DNA of 64,000 bases from the NCBI GenBank assembly GCA_018001015.1, contig JAGNIV010000006.1:62001-126000 (forward strand). The letters run 5' to 3'. Each line of letters opens with the position of its first letter. Within the stretch, counting starts at the first letter, position 1. This DNA comes from Phenylobacterium sp. (lineage in GTDB: Bacteria; Pseudomonadota; Alphaproteobacteria; Caulobacterales; Caulobacteraceae). The position numbers and the translations under genes were made by a program. Below, piece after piece: positions 17,795-26,857 of the stretch. Below the pieces are notes generated by a model, which saw only the letters and a list, made by a program, of their open reading frames with translations, was not told the DNA's origin and did no database searches.

Positions 17795-20458
17795 TCAGAC
17801 CACCGCTTCCAGCCGCGCCAATGCGCCCTCCAGCTTGATCTTGGCGGCCTCGGATTCGGCGAGGCGTTCGCGGTTTTCCTCGACCACCTCCTCCTTGGCG
17901 TTCGCCACGAAGGCGGGATTTCCGAGCTTCTTCATCACGTGGGCGATGTCGCTGGCGTGGGTGGCGATCTCCTTGGCCAGACGCACCTTCTCGACAGCCA
18001 GGTCGATGAACTCGGCCACCGGCAGGGCGAAGGTGACGCCCTGGACGACGAAGGGGATCGCCCCCTGCGGCGCGGTCTCGGCGATCTGGACTTCAGAGGC
18101 CCGCAGCAGTTGGGCCACGATTGGGCCATTGGCTTCCAGCACGGCCCGCTGTGCGGCGGAGGCCTCCAGGACCAGCAGGGGCGGACGGGCCGAACCCGGC
18201 ACGTTCAGTTCGGCCCGCACCGAGCGGCCCTCGGTGATGGCGGCCACGATCAGGCCGATCTCGGCCTCCGACTTAGGGTCCAGCAGGCTGGCGGGCAGGT
18301 CAGGCCACTGGGCCGAGATCAGCATGCCCTCGGCGCGCGGCGCGCCCAAGTCGGCGGTCTGGCTCCACAGCTCCTCGGTCAGGAACGGCATGATCGGGTG
18401 CAGCAGCTTGAGGATCACGTCGAGGGTCCAGGCGGCGGTCGCATGCGTCTCGGCCTTGGCCGCCTCGTCATCGCCCTTCAGCAGGGGCTTGGAGAGCTCG
18501 ACGTACCAGTCGCAATAGGTGTTCCAGATGAACCGGTAGAGGGCGTTGGCCGCACCATCGAAGCCGCAGGCGGCGATCGAGTCGGTGACCACCTGGGCGG
18601 TCTTCTGAGTCTCGCCGACGATCCAGCGGTTGAGGGGATTGGTCACCGCCGCGGGGTCAAAGCCTTCGGCGCGCACGCAGCCGTTGAACTGGCAGAAGTT
18701 GGCGGCGTTCCACAGCTTGGTGCCGAAATTCCGATAGCCCTCAATGCGTTGAGTCGAGAGCTTGATGTCCCGACCCTGCCCCGACATGGCGGTCAGGGTG
18801 AAGCGCAGCGGGTCGGCTCCGTACTGGTCCACCAGGTCCAGCGGGTCCATGACGTTGCCCTTGGACTTGGACATCTTGGCGCCGGAGGCGTCGCGCACCA
18901 GGGCGTTGAAGAACACCCGCTTGAAGGGGACCTGCCCCGTGAAATGGATGCCGAGCATCATCATCCGGGCGACCCAGTAGAAGATGATGTCGAAGCCGGT
19001 CACCAGGGTGTTGGTGGGATAGAAGCGCGCCAGATCGGCGGTCTCCTCCGGCCAGCCCAGGGTGGAGAACGGCCACAGCCCGGAGGAAAACCAGGTGTCC
19101 AGCACGTCCTCGTCCTGGCGCAGGATTTCGTCGTGGCCGTAGAACTCTCGGGCGGCAGCCTTGGCCTGCTCTTCCGTCTCCTCGACGAAGATCCTGCCGT
19201 CCGGCCCGTACCAGGCCGGGATGCGGTGGCCCCACCAGAGCTGGCGCGAGATGCACCACGGCTCGATGTTGCGCATCCACTCGAAGTAGGTCTTTTCCCA
19301 GGTCTTCGGCTCAAGGAGGGTCTTGCCCTCCTCCACCGCCTTGATGGCGGGACCTGCTAGGGTCTTGGCGTCGACGTACCACTGGTCAGTCAGATAGGGC
19401 TCAATGACGACGCCCGAACGGTCCCCATGCGGGACGGCGTGGCGGGTCTTCTCGATCTCGCGCAGCAGGCCGAGCGCCTCGAACTCAGCCACCACCTTCT
19501 TGCGGGCGGCGAAGCGGTCCAGGCCCTGATATTCCTTGGGCGCGTTCTCGTTGATCCGGGCCTGGGGGTCGAAGATGTTGATCAGCGGCAGGTTGTTGCG
19601 CTTGCCGACCTGATAGTCGTTGAAGTCGTGGGCGGGCGTGATCTTCACCGCGCCGGAGCCCTTTTCCGGGTCGGCATAGTCGTCGGCGATGATCGGGATC
19701 GGCCGGTTGACGATGGGCAGGCGCACGGCGCGGCCGATCAGGTGCTTGTAGCGTTCATCCTTGCCGTTCACCGCCACGGCGGTGTCGCCCAGCATGGTCT
19801 CCGGCCGCGTGGTGGCGACGACGATCTCGCCCGAGCCTTCTTCCAGCGGATAGGCGAAGTGGTAGTAGGCGCCGTCAACCTCGCGCTGCTCGACCTCGAT
19901 GTCGGAGATGGCGCTCTGGAACTGCGGGTCCCAGTTCACCAGCCGCTTGTCGCGATAGATCAACTTCTGCTTGTGCAGGGTGACGAACACCTTGCGAACC
20001 GCCGCGCTCAGCCCCTCGTCCAGGGTGAACCGCTCGCGGCTCCAGTCGCAGGAGGCGCCCAGGCGACGTAGCTGGTTGGTGATGGTCCCGCCGCTTTCGG
20101 CTTTCCATTCCCAGACCTTGGCGATGAAGTCCTCGCGGCCCATGTCCCGGCGGCTCTGGTTGCCGGCGGCGGCGAGCTGGCGCTCCACTACCATCTGGGT
20201 GGCGATGCCCGCATGGTCGGTGCCGGGCAGCCACAGGGCCGCCTTGCCGCGCATCCGCTCGAAGCGGATCAGCACGTCCTGCAGGGTGTTGTTCAGCGCA
20301 TGCCCGATGTGCAGCGAGCCCGTGACGTTGGGCGGCGGGATGACGATGGAGAACGGCTCGGCGCCCGGGTCGGCGATCGGGGCGAACGCGCCGGAACCCT
20401 CCCACTTCGCATAGAGGCGGGGTTCGGCGGTTTTCGGGTCGAAGGTTTTTTCAAGCAT
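17795..20458 (-). CDS. valS: Valyl-tRNA synthetase
   Basis: A class-I aminoacyl-tRNA synthetase of 887 residues, charging tRNA-Val. The HIGH motif appears as GSLHIGHALNN near residue 47 and KMSKSKGN near residue 528. The editing (CP1) domain lies between them. A C-terminal coiled-coil arm (residues about 820-887, rich in Lys/Glu/Ala) is typical of ValRS. The start MLEKTFDPKTAEPRLYAKWE is the normal N-terminus; a frame continuing 29 codons upstream is not conserved in character. It lies between the acyl-CoA ligase gene and popZ on the same strand. Confidence 0.97.
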   Translation of the reverse strand: MLEKTFDPKTAEPRLYAKWEGSGAFAPIADPGAEPFSIVIPPPNVTGSLHIGHALNNTLQDVLIRFERMRGKAALWLPGTDHAGIATQMVVERQLAAAGNQSRRDMGREDFIAKVWEWKAESGGTITNQLRRLGASCDWSRERFTLDEGLSAAVRKVFVTLHKQKLIYRDKRLVNWDPQFQSAISDIEVEQREVDGAYYHFAYPLEEGSGEIVVATTRPETMLGDTAVAVNGKDERYKHLIGRAVRLPIVNRPIPIIADDYADPEKGSGAVKITPAHDFNDYQVGKRNNLPLINIFDPQARINENAPKEYQGLDRFAARKKVVAEFEALGLLREIEKTRHAVPHGDRSGVVIEPYLTDQWYVDAKTLAGPAIKAVEEGKTLLEPKTWEKTYFEWMRNIEPWCISRQLWWGHRIPAWYGPDGRIFVEETEEQAKAAAREFYGHDEILRQDEDVLDTWFSSGLWPFSTLGWPEETADLARFYPTNTLVTGFDIIFYWVARMMMLGIHFTGQVPFKRVFFNALVRDASGAKMSKSKGNVMDPLDLVDQYGADPLRFTLTAMSGQGRDIKLSTQRIEGYRNFGTKLWNAANFCQFNGCVRAEGFDPAAVTNPLNRWIVGETQKTAQVVTDSIAACGFDGAANALYRFIWNTYCDWYVELSKPLLKGDDEAAKAETHATAAWTLDVILKLLHPIMPFLTEELWSQTADLGAPRAEGMLISAQWPDLPASLLDPKSEAEIGLIVAAITEGRSVRAELNVPGSARPPLLVLEASAAQRAVLEANGPIVAQLLRASEVQIAETAPQGAIPFVVQGVTFALPVAEFIDLAVEKVRLAKEIATHASDIAHVMKKLGNPAFVANAKEEVVEENRERLAESEAAKIKLEGALARLEAVV

Positions 20459-20581
20459 GCTGGTTGCGGTGCATATACGGGCGCGGCGCCTGCCGCAAAT
20501 CCACGACACCCGGCGCCCAACAAACGTCATCTCCGTGGCGCGCAAGCCTCGGAGATCAGGGAAGGCCGGGCGCTGTCCCGG

Positions 20582-20596
20582 CCCTGACGGTCAGGG
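20582..20596 (-). terminator. Possible terminator hairpins after popZ
   Basis: Just past the popZ stop there are two overlapping palindromes: CCCTGACGGTCAGGG at 20582-20596 and GGCCGGG/CCCGGCC at 20564-20570 and 20577-20583. Only two T follow in the popZ direction, so termination would be weak or Rho-assisted. Confidence 0.3.
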
Positions 20597-20601
20597 GAGC
20601 C

Positions 20602-21144
20602 CTATACTCGGCCGCCGCGCGCGATGCGCTCGACTTCCGACTGAACGGTGTCCTGAACGATGCGCGGAAGGTTGTCATCGAGCCACTGCTTGAGCAGGGG
20701 ACGCAGCAGTTCGCGGACCACGTCCTCGAGGGTGCGCCCGTCGCGCGGCATCAGGATCTGCGAGGACAGCGCGCCGAAGGCGGCGGCGGCGGCGGCGGCG
20801 GCGGGATCACCCACGAGGCCGACGCCCGGACCCACGTCAGGCGCGTCGTCGGCCCAGGCCGTCGGTTCGGACGGCGGCGTGTAGGCGGGCGCGGGTTCAG
20901 GCTCAGGCGCGGCGGCGGCATAGACGTCGATGTCGCCGTGGGTCTCGACCTTCTCGGTCAGTTCCAGAACGCCGTCGTCTTCCTCCTCGGGCGGGATCGG
21001 AATTTCTTCGGCGACGGTCTCTTCCGCCGCCGGCTCTTCGGCGGGGGCGGCCTCGGCGCCCGGCGCGTCATCTTCGGAGATGATGCGGCGGATGGAGGCG
21101 AGGATCTCCTCCATTGTCGGTTCTTGTGAGGTCTGGTCAGACAT
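20602..21144 (-). CDS. popZ: Polar organizing protein PopZ
   Basis: A 180-residue acidic protein with the three-part layout of Caulobacter PopZ. The N-terminal helix is MEEILASIRRIISEDDAP (residues 11-28). A disordered Pro/Glu/Ala-rich middle follows at about 30-105. The C-terminal oligomerisation helices contain GRTLEDVVRELLRPLLKQWL and DNLPRIVQ. PopZ forms a polymeric microdomain at cell poles, anchors the ParB-parS origin complex and recruits cell-cycle signalling proteins. A run of eight Ala precedes the C-terminal part. GANTC (CcrM methylation) sites lie at 21171 and 21239 upstream. Position between valS and a tolC-like gene is as I recall for Caulobacter. Confidence 0.93.
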   Translation of the reverse strand: MSDQTSQEPTMEEILASIRRIISEDDAPGAEAAPAEEPAAEETVAEEIPIPPEEEDDGVLELTEKVETHGDIDVYAAAAPEPEPAPAYTPPSEPTAWADDAPDVGPGVGLVGDPAAAAAAAAFGALSSQILMPRDGRTLEDVVRELLRPLLKQWLDDNLPRIVQDTVQSEVERIARGGRV

Positions 21145-21287
21145 TTTGAGCCGTCGCTGGAGCGAAGAGAGAATCCGTCAACACCAGCCTAGGCGTGACG
21201 GGGCGATCCTGCAATTTCCGCCAAGCTGCGCAAGGGCGGATTCGCGCGTCAGGCGAAACGCCGCGCCCGGATTGCAGCGGTCGCCGC

Positions 21288-22799
21288 CTATTTCGAGGCG
21301 GACACCGGCGTCGGAGCCGGCTTTTCCACCGGCTTGGGGGTGAACACCGAATCGACGATGGCGATCGGCTCTTCCCACGGCGTCCAGCCCCAGGTGATCC
21401 GCAGCTTTCCGAAGTTCGACTTCGGATCGTAATGCGGCACGTTCGGGGTCAGGTAGCTGGCCTCCAGGTGGCCCATCTGGGCCAGGACGCTGGCGGCGGC
21501 GATGTATTCGTCATGCCGGGCGCTGACCTGAGCCAACTCGGCGGCGCGCAGTTCCTGCTCGGCGTTCAGCACGTCGATGGTCGTGCGTAGCCCCACCTGC
21601 TGCTCCTGGCGCGTGCCTTCGGCGGCGATGCGCGCGGCGCGCACCTGGGTGTCGGAGGAGCCGATATTGGCGCGGGACGCGGTGAGCTGGCTCCAGGCCT
21701 GGGTCAGGTTCTGCAGCACGGTCCGGCGCGCGGTCTCGACCCCGATGCGGTCGACATTGTTGCGCTCGATGGTCTGGCGAACGCGGGAATTGGTCAGTCC
21801 GCCGCTGAACAGCGGCAAGGTGAAGGTGGCGCCCGCGGTGACGTTGCGGGAATAGAGGTCGCTGTCGAAGGGCTCCGCTCCGCCCGTATAACCCAGCCGC
21901 GCGGTCAGACCGACGGTAGGCATCCGCTCGGCGCGCGCGCCGGCCACGCGAGCCTTGCTGGCCTGTTCGGTGTACTGGGCGGCCCGGATCTGGGCGTTAT
22001 CCACCTGCGCGGTGTCGAAGGCCTGGTCCACCGTGGCCGGCAACAGGGCCGCAAGGGATGGCTCCGGCGCCAGGTCCCCGGGGCTCTGCCCGACGACGGC
22101 GACATAGTTGGCGCGGCTGACGGCCAGCTGAGCCTGGGCCGATTGGAACAGCGACTGGGCGGAGGCCAGGCGCGACTCCGATTGGGCCACGTCGGTGCGG
22201 GTGATCTCGCCCACTTCGAAGCGGGCCTTGGATTCCTCGAGCTGGCGCTCCAGAACCCGAACGTTCTCCTCCCGGATCCGCACGGCTTCCTGATCGCGGC
22301 GCGTTCCCACATAGGCTGTGATCACCGAGCCCAGCACCTGGGTCTCGACCCGGCGCAGGTTCTCGCGTCCGGTCAGGATTTCGGCCTCGGCGGCTGACAC
22401 CGCGGCGGCCACGCGGCCGCCCGTGTAAAGGGGCTGGTTCAGCGACAGCGCGGCGCTGCCCGAATTGGCCTCCTGGATCCCGGCCCCCCGAGCGTCGGCG
22501 ATTCCGTCGCCATTGGTGTCGATGGTCAGGCCCCGAGCCGCCGCCGGGGTGCGGACTTCCTGGTAGGTCGCGCCCGCCGTGGCGGTCAGCGAGGGCCGAT
22601 AGCCGGACCGGGCCTGGACATAGTTCTCGTCCAGAGCGCGCTGGCTGGCCCGCTGGGCCTGTAGGGTCGGGTTGGAGTCGTAGGCAAGCGCGATGGCGTC
22701 GGCCAGGGTTTCGGCGGCGGCCGGACCTGCGGTCAGACCGCAGATGAGGCCCGCGCTGCAGACCGCGGCGAGTAAACCTCCGCGACGGCTATTCAACAT
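21288..22799 (-). CDS. TolC-family outer-membrane export channel
   Basis: A 503-residue TolC-like protein. The signal peptide MLNSRRGGLLAAVCSAGLIC ends near PAAA-ET, directly followed by TLADAIALAYDSNPTLQAQR, the standard TolC opening. Two outer-membrane-factor repeats with long coiled coils make up the rest; the C-terminus is Pro/Ala rich. It would form the outer-membrane duct for a type-I secretion or efflux system. Its closeness to popZ matches the location of an RsaF-type S-layer export channel in Caulobacter, but no exporter genes are adjacent here, so the substrate is unknown. Confidence 0.9.
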   Translation of the reverse strand: MLNSRRGGLLAAVCSAGLICGLTAGPAAAETLADAIALAYDSNPTLQAQRASQRALDENYVQARSGYRPSLTATAGATYQEVRTPAAARGLTIDTNGDGIADARGAGIQEANSGSAALSLNQPLYTGGRVAAAVSAAEAEILTGRENLRRVETQVLGSVITAYVGTRRDQEAVRIREENVRVLERQLEESKARFEVGEITRTDVAQSESRLASAQSLFQSAQAQLAVSRANYVAVVGQSPGDLAPEPSLAALLPATVDQAFDTAQVDNAQIRAAQYTEQASKARVAGARAERMPTVGLTARLGYTGGAEPFDSDLYSRNVTAGATFTLPLFSGGLTNSRVRQTIERNNVDRIGVETARRTVLQNLTQAWSQLTASRANIGSSDTQVRAARIAAEGTRQEQQVGLRTTIDVLNAEQELRAAELAQVSARHDEYIAAASVLAQMGHLEASYLTPNVPHYDPKSNFGKLRITWGWTPWEEPIAIVDSVFTPKPVEKPAPTPVSASK

Positions 22800-22919
22800 G
22801 CTTATCCCCGAAATCGACGTAAGATATCGGGGCCTATATGGCCGCCGAATTGAGATGACGCCAGAGGGCGCTACCTTAAGCTTTTTTCACACCAAGGTTT
22901 CGTGGGTGTTTCAGGGCCT

Positions 22920-23489
22920 TCAGAAGGCGAAACCCTGTTCCGCCTCGAAGCCCGCCAGCACGGGCGGCGTCGCGTCGAAGACGGTGCGGCGGCCGATCTC
23001 GTCGTCAGCTCGGACATAGAGCGCGGCCTTGCCCACGGGACCGTCACGCTCCACCACCGCCAGGCGGCCCCCCGGCGCCAAGGCCTTCAGCCAGGCCTCG
23101 GGCGCACGAGTCACGGCGCCCTCGACAACGATCAGGTCATAGTTGGCGCCCGGAACGCTCTTGAGATCGCCCTCGTCCAGGCGTTCCACGGCCACCTCCA
23201 GGAAGTCCAGGATGGCGGCGGCATAGGGCGCGGCGATGGCCAACGCCCTCTCTCCGGCCACAGGTTTGGCCATCTGCAACAGTTTGGCCACGTCGCGGGG
23301 CTTCAGTAGCGAGCGGCCCGGCGCGTACTCGACCGGCACATCGGAATAGGCGAGATAACCCTTGCCGGCCGGCACAAAGTCCTCCCGAGGGATGACACGC
23401 ATGGCGTCGTGGATGCGGATGTCGGTGACGTCGCTGGGACGTACCTGGCTCTCCACCATGTTCGAGCGGGCTTCGGCGAGATCGGCCAT
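22920..23489 (-). CDS. PCMT-like methyltransferase with altered SAM site
   Basis: A 189-residue protein related to protein-L-isoaspartate O-methyltransferase. The N-terminal half matches the family well: ARSNMVESQVRPSDVTD, then AMRVIPREDFVP, then the LLKPRDVAKLLQ segment. The family's SAM-binding motif (normally a Gly-rich VLDIGTGSGY type) is replaced by ALAIAAPYAAAILDFL. NYDLIVVEGAV and LAPGGRLAVVERDG remain. Catalysis or SAM binding may be altered. The ATG at 23489 is preferred over one eight codons earlier. tolC lies downstream on the same strand. Confidence 0.75.
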   Translation of the reverse strand: MADLAEARSNMVESQVRPSDVTDIRIHDAMRVIPREDFVPAGKGYLAYSDVPVEYAPGRSLLKPRDVAKLLQMAKPVAGERALAIAAPYAAAILDFLEVAVERLDEGDLKSVPGANYDLIVVEGAVTRAPEAWLKALAPGGRLAVVERDGPVGKAALYVRADDEIGRRTVFDATPPVLAGFEAEQGFAF

Positions 23490-23641
23490 GATTCCCCAAA
23501 CCGGAAAGGTCAATTTCCGCGCTTATAGGTCCGCCCTTAACCCGAACGCAATGCGACCCTGCGACAGACGTTGCTCGAGGCGGGGCGTTCTGTTAGCCAT
23601 CCGCCCTTCCAAACGCCCGGCGTGTTCAAAACGTCGGCGGC

Positions 23642-23715
23642 GGCCTGATGGCGGAGTGGTTACGCAGCGGACTGCAAATCCGTGCACCCCGGTTCGATTC
23701 CGGGTCAGGCCTCCA
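23642..23715 (+). tRNA. tRNA-Cys (anticodon GCA)
   Basis: A complete cloverleaf. The acceptor stem GGCCTGA (23642-23648) pairs with TCAGGCC (23705-23711), then T and an encoded CCA. The anticodon loop CTGCAAA holds GCA at 23674-23676. The T-arm has the GGTTCGATTCC pattern. It lies between the PCMT-like gene and the cytochrome c gene, both transcribed the other way. Confidence 0.96.
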
Positions 23716-23735
23716 AACTTTCCTCAAAAGCGATC

Positions 23736-24119
23736 CTAGTGCGCAAGCACCGAGGACTTTGGCGCGGTGGTCTTGGCCACGCGCAGGGCGGTGACCTGAG
23801 CGGGCTGCACGGGCTTGCCCTTGTTGCCCCAGGTGACGCGCACATAGGTCAGCACCTTGGCGATCTCCAGATCGTTCAGCTCGCTGGAAAAGGCCGGCAT
23901 GCCGCCCCGGCCCTTCAGCAGGCGGGTGATGGGCTCCTTGGGGTCGCCCTGGGCCACCTTGCTGCCGGCCAGCGCCGGGAAGGCGCCGGGAATGCCCTTG
24001 CCCGTCGGCTGATGGCAGGCCGCGCAGTTGTCGAGATAGAGTTCCTTGCCGTCGGCGGCGACCGCCGGGGCGGCGCACAGGCCCAGGGCGACCGCCAGCA
24101 TGGGGATCGTAAAACGCAT
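23736..24119 (-). CDS. Periplasmic class-I c-type cytochrome
   Basis: A 127-residue exported monohaem cytochrome c. Signal peptide MRFTIPMLAVALGLCAAPAV is cut near AVA-AD. The haem motif CAACH is at residues 32-36 and the likely axial methionine is Met74 in GRGGMPAFS. The gene starts 15 bases after the stop of the Tat-exported amine oxidase gene on the same strand. The arrangement suggests it accepts electrons from that flavoenzyme; this pairing is inferred, not seen directly. Confidence 0.9.
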   Translation of the reverse strand: MRFTIPMLAVALGLCAAPAVAADGKELYLDNCAACHQPTGKGIPGAFPALAGSKVAQGDPKEPITRLLKGRGGMPAFSSELNDLEIAKVLTYVRVTWGNKGKPVQPAQVTALRVAKTTAPKSSVLAH

Positions 24120-24134
24120 CGGTAGGTGCTCCGG

Positions 24135-25736
<1,602 letters not shown>

Positions 25737-25912
25737 TCATTCCCACGCGAAACTGTTCGGCGGGCAAGGGAGCGGCAGGGAGCCTGGGAGACAATCGCCA
25801 TTCCGCCATTACCCATATGAGCCGGGAAAAAGGGTCCGACCGTGCTTAAAGCCTGGGCGGTGGACGTTGGTTTTGGGCGCCGCGCGAATAACTGCGCGGC
25901 GGATCGCGACAT

Positions 25913-26743
25913 TCAGCGGCCGTGGAAATCCGCCGGCCGCTTCTCCAGGAACGAGGTCATCCCTTCCCGGAAGTCGCCGGTCCGGATCAGTTGCAGGAAC
26001 TGCAGGTAGACGTGGTGGACATGGTCGTTGAACGTCTCGTTCAGGCCCATGCGCATCAGCCGCTTGGCCGATTGCACCGCCAGGGGGGCGTTGGCGGCGA
26101 TCTCGCCGGCCAGTTTCCGGGCCTCGGTCATCAGGTCGGCGTCCGGGACCACATGAGTCGCCAGGCCCATCTCCAGGCTCTCGGCGGCGGTCAGGGTCCG
26201 GCCGGTGAAGATGAGCTCCGCGGCCTTGGACCAACCGATCAGGCGCGGCAGGAACCAGGTGCCGCCCGACTCGGGCACGATGCCGCGCTTGACGAAGGCC
26301 GCGGCGAGCTTCGCGCCCTGGGCCATCATGCGGATGTCGCAGCCCAGGGCGGTGTCCAGGCCATAGCCGGCCGCCGAGCCGTTCAGGGCGCAGATGGTCG
26401 GCTTGTTCATGTTGAAGATCACCGTGGGCGGGGCGGTCTTCAGATCCAGGTCCACCGAGATGGTGCTGACCTGCGACTCCGAGCCGATGCCCGATCCGCT
26501 GGTGGCGCTGACCAGGTCAAGGCCCGCGCAGAACGCCCTGCCCGTCCCGGTCAGGATCACGCAGCGCACCTCCGGGTCGGCGTCGGCCTGCAGCAGCAGC
26601 CTGGACAGCAGCGACAGCATGGGCCCGGAAATGGTGTTCAGCCGCTCGGGTCGGTTCAGGGTGATGGTGGCGACGCCGCCCGCCACATCATAGAGCACCT
26701 CGGCCGACTGATCGGCGCGCGCCTGGGCGAGTGTTTCACTCAT
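25913..26743 (-). CDS. Enoyl-CoA hydratase/isomerase family protein
   Basis: A 276-residue crotonase-fold protein. ITLNRPERLNTISGPML, the oxyanion-hole region AFCAGLDL near residue 72, and GSAAGYGLDTALGCDIRMMA near residue 125 are family hallmarks. The catalytic position has GIVPESGGTWFLPRLIG, retaining one glutamate. It probably hydrates 2-enoyl-CoAs in fatty acid or related breakdown. Two ATGs are close; the one at 26743 has GGGAG six bases upstream, whereas the one at 26749 abuts that site, so the shorter form is chosen. Confidence 0.9.
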   Translation of the reverse strand: MSETLAQARADQSAEVLYDVAGGVATITLNRPERLNTISGPMLSLLSRLLLQADADPEVRCVILTGTGRAFCAGLDLVSATSGSGIGSESQVSTISVDLDLKTAPPTVIFNMNKPTICALNGSAAGYGLDTALGCDIRMMAQGAKLAAAFVKRGIVPESGGTWFLPRLIGWSKAAELIFTGRTLTAAESLEMGLATHVVPDADLMTEARKLAGEIAANAPLAVQSAKRLMRMGLNETFNDHVHHVYLQFLQLIRTGDFREGMTSFLEKRPADFHGR

Positions 26744-26857
26744 GGCCATCTCCCATTTGTCCGTTTTTTGTTGGCTGCAGCTAAGGACCGTTGCCGCTCG
26801 GATGCAAGGCCCATGGCGCGTGGCGAAAGCCGGACTGAGGCGCGCGGCTCTGCGCGG

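Noticed and set aside
20761..20830. GGC-repeat stretch in popZ as a microsatellite or structural RNA
   Set aside because: It encodes the poly-Ala segment of PopZ in a continuous frame, so codon repetition explains it.
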